The notes under the pieces are model-generated. The model ran no database searches, had not been told where the DNA came from, and worked only from the letters and a program-made list of their open reading frames with translations. This document shows positions 41,273-49,543 of a DNA stretch of 64,000 bases, piece after piece. A program made the translations under genes and the position numbers. Location of the stretch: positions 1 to 64,000 of the forward strand of contig DASYER010000122.1 in assembly GCA_036498905.1 (NCBI GenBank), read 5' to 3'. This DNA is from DAIDKA01 sp036498905. GTDB taxonomy: Bacteria > Pseudomonadota > Gammaproteobacteria > Steroidobacterales > Steroidobacteraceae. Every line of letters starts with the position of its first letter. The first letter of the stretch is position 1.

Positions 41273-41992
41273 ATGTCCGATTATATCGACGCCACGGGAC
41301 ACCTGATTTACGAGCAGGAGCGCAATCTTGTCCTGCAGTGCCCGCACTGCGACGTGACGGCGCACATCGCCATCAGTGCCGTTCCTGATTTCGCGCAGTT
41401 GCAGCAGTACAAGCCACGTGCCGTCGGCGTCGTCGGCCGCTGCGACTCCTGTCATGCGCCGATCTTCCTGCGCTTTCCGGTGCGCATGTATCGCAGCAAT
41501 CGAGTCGAGCTGTCCTCGCAATTCACGGAGGTGGAACGGCCGCGGGAGAAATTCACCTTCACACACCTGCCGGCGCAGGTCGAACAGCTGTTCCGCGAGT
41601 CACTGGTGTGTTTCTCGAGCGGTGCCTACAACGCCTTCGCCTCGATGTGCCGGCGAACCGCCCGCGCCGCGTTCACGGACCTGGGCGAATCCGGCAAGCT
41701 GCGCATGTTTGATCAACTCAATGACGTGCGTGCCCTGGTCGGGATTGACCCGGAGACTTTCCAGCTGCTGAAAGCCGTGATCTTCGGCACACCAGCCGAT
41801 TCGCGTCCCGAACCTCCGGTACTCGATGCCAACAGCGCGGCCGTGGTGCTGGAGGTCATGAAGGACCTGCTGTACGAATCCTATGTGCGGCGCGGCCGCC
41901 TGCAACAGGCATTGCTGATGCGCAAGTTCCTGGCCGAGGAGACCGCCGAGAACCTGATGCCGGTGCAGGACGCCTCCCAGCGCCCCGCCTGA
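41273..41992 (+). CDS. DUF4145-like protein with N-terminal zinc ribbon
   Basis: This 239-residue soluble protein has unknown function. Two CxxC pairs (CPHC and CDSC, about residues 23-60) suggest a zinc ribbon. The middle part, reading RESLVCFSSGAYNAFASMCRRTARAA, resembles the DUF4145 core found in proteins linked to nucleic-acid or defence systems. Here the neighbours are mprF and fliS, so no function follows from context. The ATG at 41273 is chosen over an upstream extension to 41219 because AGGA lies before it. Confidence 0.65.
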   Translation: MSDYIDATGHLIYEQERNLVLQCPHCDVTAHIAISAVPDFAQLQQYKPRAVGVVGRCDSCHAPIFLRFPVRMYRSNRVELSSQFTEVERPREKFTFTHLPAQVEQLFRESLVCFSSGAYNAFASMCRRTARAAFTDLGESGKLRMFDQLNDVRALVGIDPETFQLLKAVIFGTPADSRPEPPVLDANSAAVVLEVMKDLLYESYVRRGRLQQALLMRKFLAEETAENLMPVQDASQRPA

Positions 41993-42057
41993 CACAACTC
42001 AAGTTGCCCCCCGCAGCGCCGTTAAGGGGTTACCTCCCGCACGGATTGCAGCCATTC

Positions 42058-42525
42058 ATGTCAGTCGCGTATCCGAACCCGTTCGCACCGCACCCGTTGC
42101 GTCAGGCAGCCGCAGATGCCGCGCAAGCTGGCGCCGATGTCATGATCGCCGTCCTGGATGGAGCCATCGTCGCCCTCGAAATGGGTCGTGGTTCACTGAT
42201 CGAGGGACAGTGGCAGCACGCGACACGGCAAATCCTTGCCACCTGTCAGCTGCTGCAGGCGCTGCGCGACAACGTTGACGTTCTGGGCGGCGATCCGCTC
42301 GCAGCCAATCTCGCCGAGCTGTACGATTACGCGGGCCAGAAAGTGGGCCTCGCTGCTACCGCAAGGTGCCGGGCGCCCCTTGATGAGGTCTGGCATCTGC
42401 TGAAGGAAGTACGGGCCGCCTGGTTTGCCCTGCCCGCGGCAGCCCGTATGAAGCCCGCCGGCGGTTCGAGAACCGCCTTGCAAATCTGGAGCCCCGGTCC
42501 ATGTTCGATGGTTCCGATACAGTAG
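42058..42525 (+). CDS. fliS: Flagellar export chaperone FliS
   Basis: FliS binds newly made flagellin and prevents premature polymerisation. The 155-residue helical protein contains VMIAVLDGAIVALEMGRGSL and LAANLAELYDYAGQKV, matching the FliS pattern of a helical YDGAI-like segment and a later LYDYM-like segment. The final LLKEVRAAWF also matches. The ATG at 42058 fits the family length; the open frame to 42004 is a TTG alternative. Flagellin and FliD genes are not in the window. It overlaps the PilZ-like gene by 25 bp and precedes the fleQ-like gene. Confidence 0.8.
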   Translation: MSVAYPNPFAPHPLRQAAADAAQAGADVMIAVLDGAIVALEMGRGSLIEGQWQHATRQILATCQLLQALRDNVDVLGGDPLAANLAELYDYAGQKVGLAATARCRAPLDEVWHLLKEVRAAWFALPAAARMKPAGGSRTALQIWSPGPCSMVPIQ

Positions 42526-43061
42526 TCCTCTACAACGAACTGGCCTACGAGGAAGTTCTACCCGTCAGTTGGGCGCCCTTTGCCGGCTCGGTCGATGCGG
42601 CCGTCGTCGCCAGCTTCGCCGAGCGCAATGTCAGGCTGCTGCAGGCTCTGGCGGCCATCGAGGATCATGGGGTATCGGACAAGCCCGATGAGGCCACGCC
42701 CGATCTGGCGCGCCTGGACTTCAAGATCAACCTGCTGCTGGATCTGGTGGGGCAGCTGCTGGTGGCAAATCGTCCGCGGCCGGCGCCGGTGGCCATCCGA
42801 TTCAACGCACACGGCGCGGTTTGGCACGCCGCCGCGCCGCTGCCCGAAGTGGGCGTCCAGGGCATCGTCGAGATTCATCTGCGTGATTTCCTGGCCGAAC
42901 CGCTGCGCCTGATCGGAACCCTGACGAAGGTCACCGCGGCCGGGGAAGCGACTGTGCGTTTCGCTCCGGTCGACGAACCGGTCGCTGAGCTGCTCGAACG
43001 GCTGATCTTCCGCCATCATCGCCGGCACGTCGCCGGTATCCGCCAGCCGCGCCACGACTGA
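42501..43061 (+). CDS. PilZ-like domain protein next to fleQ
   Basis: This 186-residue cytosolic protein overlaps fliS and precedes the FleQ-like regulator, a position held by a PilZ-domain protein in related flagellar clusters. The N-terminal half is helical and hydrophilic. The C-terminal part (about 95-170) has alternating strands ending in IEIHLRDFL and GEATVRFAPVDEPVAELLERLIF, as expected for a PilZ beta barrel followed by a helix. The RxxxR motif for c-di-GMP binding is not evident, so ligand binding may be lost. It may modulate FleQ or the motor. Confidence 0.55.
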   Translation: MFDGSDTVVLYNELAYEEVLPVSWAPFAGSVDAAVVASFAERNVRLLQALAAIEDHGVSDKPDEATPDLARLDFKINLLLDLVGQLLVANRPRPAPVAIRFNAHGAVWHAAAPLPEVGVQGIVEIHLRDFLAEPLRLIGTLTKVTAAGEATVRFAPVDEPVAELLERLIFRHHRRHVAGIRQPRHD

Positions 43062-43154
43062 CCTGACGGCACGTCACGTTCCCCACCCGCTCAAGTGTGA
43101 TTGGAGTCACGGCTTGCGTGGACCACCTACTCAACAGGGTCACCGGTTCTTTAT

Positions 43155-43167
43155 ATTGGCAGCCAAT
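43155..43167 (+). promoter_or_regulatory. Palindrome upstream of the fleQ-like gene
   Basis: ATTGGC-A-GCCAAT is a 13-bp perfect inverted repeat 45 bases upstream of the ATG at 43213, next to an AT-rich TTATAT stretch that could be a -10 element. It is a candidate operator, possibly for autoregulation. A nearby TGGAGTC...TTGCG string misses sigma-54 spacing by one base. Confidence 0.4.
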
Positions 43168-43212
43168 TGTTGAGAAAAGACCGTCACCTGCACGCATGCT
43201 TGGGGAGATTTG

Positions 43213-44484
43213 ATGGCGGCGCCCGAAATGGCCGTTGTCCCGGGATTGCACCGGGAAGAGACCCGTGAACCAGCTGTGATACCACGTATCGAAGAGCGGG
43301 TGCGGGTGCGGCTGCCGACGGGAACCTCAGCCGCCATTCGTGAGGTAATCTCGCTCATCCGCCAGGTAGCCGAACATGACTCGACCGCTCTGATTCTCGG
43401 CGAGTCCGGTACCGGCAAGGAAGTCGCCGCCCGGGCCATCCACGATCTGAGTCCACGTCGCCAACGGCCGTTTGTGGCCGTCAATTGCGGCGCCATTCCG
43501 GCTGAGTTGCTGGAATCTGAACTCTTTGGCCACGAGAAGGGCGCCTTCACGGGCGCCGTGGCCACCCGCAAGGGCCGCTTTGAGATCGCCGAGGGCGGCA
43601 CACTGTTTCTCGATGAGATCGGCGACATGAGCCCCACGATGCAGGTGAAACTGCTGCGGGTGCTGCAGGAACGGATTTTCGAGCGCGTCGGTAACCACGT
43701 GCCGGTGCGCTGCAACGTACGCATTATCGCGGCGACGCATCGCAATCTGGAAGATTCAATCGTGCAGGGTACGTTTCGCGAGGATCTGTACCACCGGCTG
43801 AATGTATTTCCCATCGAAATGCCGGCGCTGCGCAGTCGCGTCGAGGATTTGCCGCTGCTGGTGCGCGATTTCATCGCCCATAACATGTCCGAGGGACGCG
43901 GCCAGGTGCAGTTGTCGCCTCTGTCGCTGGCGGCACTGTCGCTGTACCGCTGGACCGGCAATGTCCGCGAGCTCGGCAACCTGATCGAGCGACTCTCGAT
44001 CATCTGCGCGGGACGGGTTGCCCATGTTCGCGACCTGCCGGCCAAGTACCGCCCTTCTGATTGGACCGCGGTCACCGAGCCGGCACAGATTTCTGCGGCG
44101 GATCAGCATTCGCATGTGCCGCTGGCACCGGAATTCCAGTTCGGCGAAGAGACCGTAGAACTGCTCAGTCCCGGCGCGTTGCTGGAACCGACCGATCCGC
44201 CGGGCCAACACGCCGCCCTGCCGCGCGCCGATGGGAATTCACACCCCGGTGATGCAGCGACACTGCCGGCGGATGGCATCGACCTGCGCGCGCATCTCAC
44301 CCAGATCGAGCGGCGCCTGATCGAGCAGGCGCTGGAACGCTCCAATGGCACCGTCGCCCACGCCGCCCGGCTGCTCGGCCTGCGGCGCACGACCCTGGTC
44401 GAGAAGCTGCGCAAGCTCGGTCTGGTGAGTGCCGAACTTACGGGCAGCGATCTCGTCACGACGGATTCCGCGACGGAAGATTGA
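43213..44484 (+). CDS. fleQ: Sigma-54-dependent flagellar activator FleQ-like
   Basis: This 423-residue enhancer-binding protein activates RpoN promoters of flagellar genes. The Walker A GESGTGKE is at 63-70, the sigma-54 contact GAFTGA at 110-115, Walker B FLDE near 132-135, and a Fis-type helix-turn-helix at about 380-412. The N-terminal part is only about 60 residues, much shorter than in Pseudomonas FleQ (490 residues), so no full FleQ-type or receiver domain is present. GGGGAG precedes the ATG at 43213. Its place ahead of the FlrC-like gene and fliE supports the FleQ/FlrA role; a general NtrC-family regulator is the alternative. Confidence 0.8.
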   Translation: MAAPEMAVVPGLHREETREPAVIPRIEERVRVRLPTGTSAAIREVISLIRQVAEHDSTALILGESGTGKEVAARAIHDLSPRRQRPFVAVNCGAIPAELLESELFGHEKGAFTGAVATRKGRFEIAEGGTLFLDEIGDMSPTMQVKLLRVLQERIFERVGNHVPVRCNVRIIAATHRNLEDSIVQGTFREDLYHRLNVFPIEMPALRSRVEDLPLLVRDFIAHNMSEGRGQVQLSPLSLAALSLYRWTGNVRELGNLIERLSIICAGRVAHVRDLPAKYRPSDWTAVTEPAQISAADQHSHVPLAPEFQFGEETVELLSPGALLEPTDPPGQHAALPRADGNSHPGDAATLPADGIDLRAHLTQIERRLIEQALERSNGTVAHAARLLGLRRTTLVEKLRKLGLVSAELTGSDLVTTDSATED

Positions 44485-44549
44485 CGGAAAGCGGCAAGCT
44501 CATGCCGCTTCGTGTGACTGCCATCACGCTTTGATGGCAATTTGCCGCC

Positions 44550-44565
44550 GGGCACGCCTCTTGCA
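44550..44565 (+). promoter_or_regulatory. Sigma-54 promoter of the FlrC-like gene
   Basis: GGGCACG-N4-TTGCA has the GG at 44551-44552 and the GC at 44563-44564, 12 bases apart as required for the -24/-12 elements. It differs from the TGGCACG-N4-TTGCW consensus at one position. The expected start of transcription is about 44576, 28 bases before the ATG. Confidence 0.65.
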
Positions 44566-44603
44566 CCACATCCCCTGCAACAGCATTTCTGTTCGGGGTT
44601 TGA

Positions 44604-45692
44604 ATGGTCCAGGATTCCACTAACACGGTATCGATCAACGCTCGGCGTGCGCTCGAACCACAACCGGTAGCCAGCGCCGCTTCGTCGCAGCGTCTGCTCG
44701 AACTGGCGCGCCGCGTAGCCGCCAGCGACTGCACTGTGCTCATCGTAGGTGAGTCCGGCACCGGCAAGGAAGTGCTCGCCCGTTTCATCCACCGCTTCTC
44801 GGTACGCAGCAACGGGCCGTTCGTGGCTGTGAACTGCGCGGCCATCCCGGAAAACATGCTCGAGGCCATTCTGTTTGGCTACGAGCGTGGCGCCTTCACC
44901 GGCGCCCATACGACTCATCCCGGAAAATTTGAACAGGCACAGGGCGGCACCCTGCTGCTGGACGAAATCACCGAAATGCCGCTGAGCCTGCAGGCGAAAC
45001 TGCTGCGGGTTCTGCAGGAGCGCGAGGTCGAACGCTTGGGCGGGCGCACGCCCATACCGCTCGAAATGCGGGTCTTAGCCACCACCAATCGTCGGCTGCG
45101 CGAGGAAGTCGCGGCCGGTCGGTTCCGCGAAGATCTCTACTATCGACTGAATGTATTTCCCCTGGGGCTCGCGCCCCTGCGCGAGCGGCGCGACGACATC
45201 CTGCCGCTCGCCATGCAGCTGTTGGGTTCGCGATCGCGCGTCGGTGAACGGATTCCGGCCCTCGGCGCCGAGGCGGCACAGCTGCTGCTGACCTACTCCT
45301 GGCCGGGCAATATCCGCGAACTCGACAATCTGCTGCAGCGGGCGCTGATCCTGGTCAACGGCCCGGTGATCGGGCCGCAGCACATTCAGTTTGAACCGGC
45401 ACCGGATATTCGTGTGGCCATCACTGCGGCGCCAAGTGTCGCGGCGGTACCCATCGAGGCAACCGCCCCGGCCGAACCCGCTATTGAAGAGCCCGCGAGC
45501 AGCGTCGGTGATGCGCACGGCTCGCTGGCCGACTCCCTCGGACAGGTCGAACGCAATGTGATTCTCGATGCCCTGCGTCAGGGCAGCAGCACACGTCGTG
45601 AGATCGCCGAACGTCTCGGAATTTCGCCGAGAACCTTGCGTTACAAACTCGCCCGGCTGCGTGCAGCGGGCATTGATGTTCCCGCGGTTTGA
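44604..45692 (+). CDS. FlrC/FleR-like sigma-54 activator lacking a receiver domain
   Basis: This 362-residue AAA+ activator has GESGTGKE (49-56), GAFTGA (96-101), LLLDE (117-121) and a C-terminal Fis-type helix-turn-helix (about 330-358). Normal FleR or FlrC proteins carry an N-terminal receiver of about 120 residues; here only 25-30 residues precede the AAA+ domain. No FleS/FlrB-like histidine kinase lies beside it, unlike Pseudomonas and Vibrio. It may therefore be constitutive or regulated by other means. It is preceded by a sigma-54 promoter, presumably driven by the FleQ-like protein, and it stands directly before fliE. Confidence 0.85.
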   Translation: MVQDSTNTVSINARRALEPQPVASAASSQRLLELARRVAASDCTVLIVGESGTGKEVLARFIHRFSVRSNGPFVAVNCAAIPENMLEAILFGYERGAFTGAHTTHPGKFEQAQGGTLLLDEITEMPLSLQAKLLRVLQEREVERLGGRTPIPLEMRVLATTNRRLREEVAAGRFREDLYYRLNVFPLGLAPLRERRDDILPLAMQLLGSRSRVGERIPALGAEAAQLLLTYSWPGNIRELDNLLQRALILVNGPVIGPQHIQFEPAPDIRVAITAAPSVAAVPIEATAPAEPAIEEPASSVGDAHGSLADSLGQVERNVILDALRQGSSTRREIAERLGISPRTLRYKLARLRAAGIDVPAV

Positions 45693-45706
45693 GCAGCGGA
45701 GCCACC

Positions 45707-46069
45707 ATGAGCCAGCTACAGATTGACCAGGTCCTTTCCCAGATCCGCAGCCTCGCGGCGCAGACCCAGTCGCCCGGTCTGCGGCCGGCCGCAATGACGA
45801 GCGATGCGGCAGCGGCGTCCGGCACCGCGGCCGCGTCCGGCACCGGCAGCAGCTTTGCGACCCTGATGCGCAGCGGCCTGGAACAGGCCAACCAGAGCGA
45901 GCTGCGCGCCAACGATATCGCCGACAAATTCGAGCGCGGCGTGCCGGGAGTGGATCTGCCGACCGTCATGCTCGAAGCGAACAAGGCGAATCTGACCTTT
46001 CGCGCCGTTACCGAAGTACGCAATCGGCTGATCACCGCGTACACGGACATCATGAACATGCAGATGTAA
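45707..46069 (+). CDS. fliE: Flagellar hook-basal body complex protein FliE
   Basis: FliE links the MS ring to the proximal rod. The 120-residue protein has the C-terminal FliE region with GVDLPTVMLEANKANLTF and ITAYTDIMNMQM. The ATG at 45707 has CGGAG upstream. The N-terminal third is Ala/Ser-rich because of an 18-bp tandem duplication. FliF starts 55 bp downstream. Confidence 0.94.
   Translation: MSQLQIDQVLSQIRSLAAQTQSPGLRPAAMTSDAAAASGTAAASGTGSSFATLMRSGLEQANQSELRANDIADKFERGVPGVDLPTVMLEANKANLTFRAVTEVRNRLITAYTDIMNMQM
45809..45844 (+). repeat. 18-bp tandem duplication inside fliE
   Basis: Two adjacent 18-base units encoding AAASGT (45809-45826 and 45827-45844) differ at two bases. They extend the flexible N-terminal region of FliE in frame. 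Confidence 0.6.
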
Positions 46070-46124
46070 CTGGAACCGACTGGCGATAGATGACTACTGA
46101 AACAAGATTTTTCCGGAGTTCACC

Positions 46125-47855
46125 GTGAGCACGGCGACGAATGCCGAAGTGATTTACCCGCGCTGGACCGCGGGCCTGCGTCCGATCCTGCTGCTGGTGG
46201 GCATTGCCGCTGCCGTCGCTGCGGGCGTCGCCGTAGTGCTGTGGTCGCGTGGTCCCAACTACAGCATGCTTTATGCGAACCTGGCGACCGAGGACCAGGC
46301 GCAGATAACCCAGGCGCTGGATGCGGCCACGATCCCGTACCGGCTCGAGGCAGGATCCAACGCCCTCATGGTGCCCTCGGAACGGCTGAGCGAGGCACGC
46401 CTGAAGCTTGCCGGCCAGGGACTGCCGGACAACGACAATGGCTTCGCGATGATGACCAAGGACGCCGGTCTGGGTGTCAGTCAGTTCGTGGAGAATGCGC
46501 GCTACCAGCACGCGATGGAAACCGAGCTCGCCCACACCATTGCGAGCCTGCGTCCCATTGACGGCGCCCGGGTACACCTGGCGGTGCCGCGACAGTCCGC
46601 TTTCGTTCGCGATCAGCGTGACGGCAGCGCTTCTGTATTTGTTCAGCTGAAGGCCGGTCGGCGGCTTGAGCAGGAACAGGTGCAGGCGATCGTCAACCTG
46701 GTCGCCTCCAGTGTGCCGGACCTGCACTCCAACCAGGTCACGGTAATCGACCAGCAGGGGCACCTGCTGACCACGCCTCAGGGCAGCGATGACTCGTCCT
46801 TGCGCGAGGAACGCTTCCAGGTCGTGCAGCGCATGGAGGATGACTACGAGCAGCGCATCGAATCCATCGTCACGCCCATCGTCGGCGTCGGTCGGGTGCG
46901 CGCGCAGGTCGTGGCACAGCTGGACACCTCGACCACAGAACAGGCCTCCGAGAACTACACTCCCGGCAGCCAGATCGTTCGCAGCGAACAGCAGTCCCAG
47001 TCCAGCAGCCGCGATGGCTCGCAAAGCGGCGGTGTACCCGGCGCGCTGAGCAATCAGCCACCCGCAGGCGGGGTTGCGCAGCCCCCACCGGCGAACAAGC
47101 CGCCGGCGGCTGCGGCGGCCACGTCCGGTGGTCAGGCGCCCACCTCTGCCACTGCGGAAGCTGCGCCGAGCCCCAGCAGCGCTCCGGACAACGTCGCGAC
47201 GCAGAGCACCAAGAACTACGAGATCGACCGCACCGTGGCCTACACGCGCAAACCGGCCGGCCAGTTGAAGCGGCTCACCGTTGCGGTGGTCGTCGATGAC
47301 ATGCCGGTGATCGGCAAGGACGGCAAGCCGGCCAAGGGGCGGCCGTTGACCGATGCCGAACTGACGCACATCACCACCTTGGTGAAGGACGCCGTCGGGT
47401 TTGACCAGGCGCGCGGTGACAGCGTCAATGTGGTGAATGCCTCCTTCCGCAGCGAACCGGTACCGGCTGAGAACGCCCTGGAAAAAGTCCCCTTGTGGGA
47501 GACCCCCCTGTTCCGTGATATGGCGAAGCTCGCTGCCGGCGTGATCGTGCTGCTGGTGCTGTCGCTGGCGGTGCTGCGACCCATGATCAAGGCGCTGATG
47601 CCTTCCGCCCAGACCCGCGGTCTGCTCAGCTCATCAGGTGATGCGGTCGCGATCAGCAATGGTGGCGCGGCCGCCGCGCTGAGCGGTGGCGCGCAGCCGG
47701 GGTTTGTCGGTGACGCGGCCGGCGGCGGCCACGCGGCAGCGCCCGCCCCTGCCATTCCCTATGACCAACAGATCACCAATGCCCGCGCACTGGTGAACCA
47801 GGATCCGAAGCGCGTCGCGCAAGTGGTCCGCAACTGGGTGTCCGTCGATGAGTGA
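46125..47855 (+). CDS. fliF: Flagellar MS-ring protein FliF
   Basis: FliF builds the MS ring in the inner membrane. The 576-residue protein has a transmembrane helix near 17-42, the YscJ-like region with LMVPSERLSEARLKLAGQGLP and VHLAVPRQSAF, and a long Ala/Pro/Gly-rich periplasmic loop (about 285-355). A second membrane helix lies near 465-487, and the cytosolic C terminus that docks FliG ends in RVAQVVRNWVSVDE. The start is GTG at 46125, with CCGGAG upstream. It overlaps fliG by 8 bp. Confidence 0.96.
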   Translation: MSTATNAEVIYPRWTAGLRPILLLVGIAAAVAAGVAVVLWSRGPNYSMLYANLATEDQAQITQALDAATIPYRLEAGSNALMVPSERLSEARLKLAGQGLPDNDNGFAMMTKDAGLGVSQFVENARYQHAMETELAHTIASLRPIDGARVHLAVPRQSAFVRDQRDGSASVFVQLKAGRRLEQEQVQAIVNLVASSVPDLHSNQVTVIDQQGHLLTTPQGSDDSSLREERFQVVQRMEDDYEQRIESIVTPIVGVGRVRAQVVAQLDTSTTEQASENYTPGSQIVRSEQQSQSSSRDGSQSGGVPGALSNQPPAGGVAQPPPANKPPAAAAATSGGQAPTSATAEAAPSPSSAPDNVATQSTKNYEIDRTVAYTRKPAGQLKRLTVAVVVDDMPVIGKDGKPAKGRPLTDAELTHITTLVKDAVGFDQARGDSVNVVNASFRSEPVPAENALEKVPLWETPLFRDMAKLAAGVIVLLVLSLAVLRPMIKALMPSAQTRGLLSSSGDAVAISNGGAAAALSGGAQPGFVGDAAGGGHAAAPAPAIPYDQQITNARALVNQDPKRVAQVVRNWVSVDE

Positions 47856-48858
47856 GGAGGCCGCCAAGGATGATCGCAACGGCACAGAGCGCGCTGCGAT
47901 CCTGCTGCTGACCCTCGGCGAACATGAGGCTGCCCAGGTGCTCAAGCACATGGGTGCACGCGAAGTGCAGAAAATCGGCGCCGCCATGGCGCAGCTGCAG
48001 AACGTGTCACGTGAGGAGGTAAGTGGCGTGTTGTCTGAATTTTCCAGCGGCGTTGCCCGCCAGACCTCGGTAGGCGTTGGCGTGGATGAGTTTCTGCGCA
48101 ACGTCATGACCAATGCGCTGGGCGAGGAGAAGGCCGCCAACGTCATCGAGCGCATCAATGTCGGCCTGCCCAACAAGGGGCTGGAGACACTGAAATGGAT
48201 GGACTCACGCAGCGTCGCCGAAGTCATCCACAACGAACACCCGCAGATCATCGCCATTGTGCTGGCGTACCTGGAGCCGGACATGGCAGCCGATGTCATG
48301 CGGCAGCTGCCGAGCAACCTGCACGCAGACGTAATGATGCGCATCGCAACTTTGGATGGCGTGCAACCGGCGGCGCTCTCGGAACTTGACGAAGTCATCG
48401 AGAAGAGCTTCGCCAGCACCTCCAGTCGCACCTCCGAACTCGGTGGCGAAAAAGCCGCCGCCAATATCATCAATGCGCTCGAACCAGCCATCGAGTCCAG
48501 TGTGATGGAGCACATCACCAACGCTGATTCGGCGCTCGGCGCCCGCATCCAGGACCTGGTGTTCGTGTTCGACAATCTCATCGATGTCGACGACCGCGGT
48601 CTGCAGGAGATCCTGCGTCAGGTGCAAGGCGACCAGCTGCTGCTGGCGCTGAAGGGCTGCGACGAGCCCCTCAAGCAGAAGATATTCAAGAACATGTCCC
48701 AGCGCGCGGCCGAGATGCTGCGCGACGATCTGGAAGCAAAGGGCCCGGTGCGGCTCGCCTACGTGGAGGCCGCGCAGAAGGAGATCCTGGCAGTGGCCCG
48801 CAAGCTGGCCGAGGAAGGCACGATCGCGCTGGGCGGCAAGGGAGAGGCGTTTGTCTGA
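47848..48858 (+). CDS. fliG: Flagellar motor switch protein FliG
   Basis: FliG sits on the MS ring and generates torque with the stator. The 336-residue protein begins MSEEAAKDDRNGTERAAILLLTL and has the N-terminal FliF-binding region, the armadillo EHPQIIAIVLAYLEP motif, and the C-terminal torque domain with charged residues around FVFDNLIDVDDRGLQEILRQ. It overlaps both fliF and fliH by 8 bp. Confidence 0.97.
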   Translation: MSEEAAKDDRNGTERAAILLLTLGEHEAAQVLKHMGAREVQKIGAAMAQLQNVSREEVSGVLSEFSSGVARQTSVGVGVDEFLRNVMTNALGEEKAANVIERINVGLPNKGLETLKWMDSRSVAEVIHNEHPQIIAIVLAYLEPDMAADVMRQLPSNLHADVMMRIATLDGVQPAALSELDEVIEKSFASTSSRTSELGGEKAAANIINALEPAIESSVMEHITNADSALGARIQDLVFVFDNLIDVDDRGLQEILRQVQGDQLLLALKGCDEPLKQKIFKNMSQRAAEMLRDDLEAKGPVRLAYVEAAQKEILAVARKLAEEGTIALGGKGEAFV

Positions 48859-49543
48859 TAGCACCCGCAGCCGCGCAACCGTGGCCGAACTTTGGTCCTT
48901 GCCCAACGTAGATGGGCCGATCGTGGGCTTGCGCCGCGACTCGCCGTCGCGGGCGCGCGACGCCGAGACGACGCGCGCCAGTGAGAGCGCCCGCCAGGCC
49001 GAGATCGACCGCGGCTACGAGGCCGGAGTCAGTGCCGGAAAGGCCGAGCTGCAAAGGCAGAACGACGCCCTTGCCGCGCAGGTCGCGCGCCTGGATGAGA
49101 TCCTCAATCAACTGTCGCGACCCCTGCCGACGCTCGAAGGTGAGGTCGAGCAGCAGCTGGTGCTGCTGGCACTGGCCGTGGGCACGCAGCTCGCACGCCG
49201 CGAGCTGAAGGCCGACCCGGGGCAGATCGCCGCGCTGATCCGCGAGGCCGTCGGCAGGCTGCCGGCAGCAGCACGCGACGTGCGCGTGCACCTGCACCCC
49301 GAGGATGCGGCAGCAATCGCGCAGCGCCTCGCGAGCGCTGGCCAGGAACGTGCCTGGAGCGTCATCGAGGATCCGACCCTGACTCGAGGCGGATGTCTGG
49401 TGCGCTCGGAGAATTCCCAGATCGATGCCCGGCTCGAGAGTCGCGTCAACGCCATGGTCAGCAGCATGCTGGGCGAGGAACGGGCCGGCGCGCGACTGGC
49501 CGATGAGGTCGCCGCCGCAGACCCGCAGGCCACCGAATCATGA
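48851..49543 (+). CDS. fliH: Flagellar assembly protein FliH
   Basis: FliH holds the FliI ATPase at the export gate and limits its activity. The 230-residue protein has a Glu/Ala-rich N-terminal half with GYEAGVSAGKAEL (the GxxxG-like repeat region) and a conserved C-terminal domain with VRVHLHPED and a TRGGCLVRSENSQID segment. The start is TTG at 48851, overlapping fliG by 8 bp; the next gene, fliI, overlaps by 4 bp. Confidence 0.92.
   Translation: MSDSTRSRATVAELWSLPNVDGPIVGLRRDSPSRARDAETTRASESARQAEIDRGYEAGVSAGKAELQRQNDALAAQVARLDEILNQLSRPLPTLEGEVEQQLVLLALAVGTQLARRELKADPGQIAALIREAVGRLPAAARDVRVHLHPEDAAAIAQRLASAGQERAWSVIEDPTLTRGGCLVRSENSQIDARLESRVNAMVSSMLGEERAGARLADEVAAADPQATES

Noticed and set aside
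43093..43118. A TGGAGTC...TTGCG string upstream of fleQ that looks like a sigma-54 promoter
   Set aside because: The GG to GC distance is one base too long for the -24/-12 geometry and the first box is poor.
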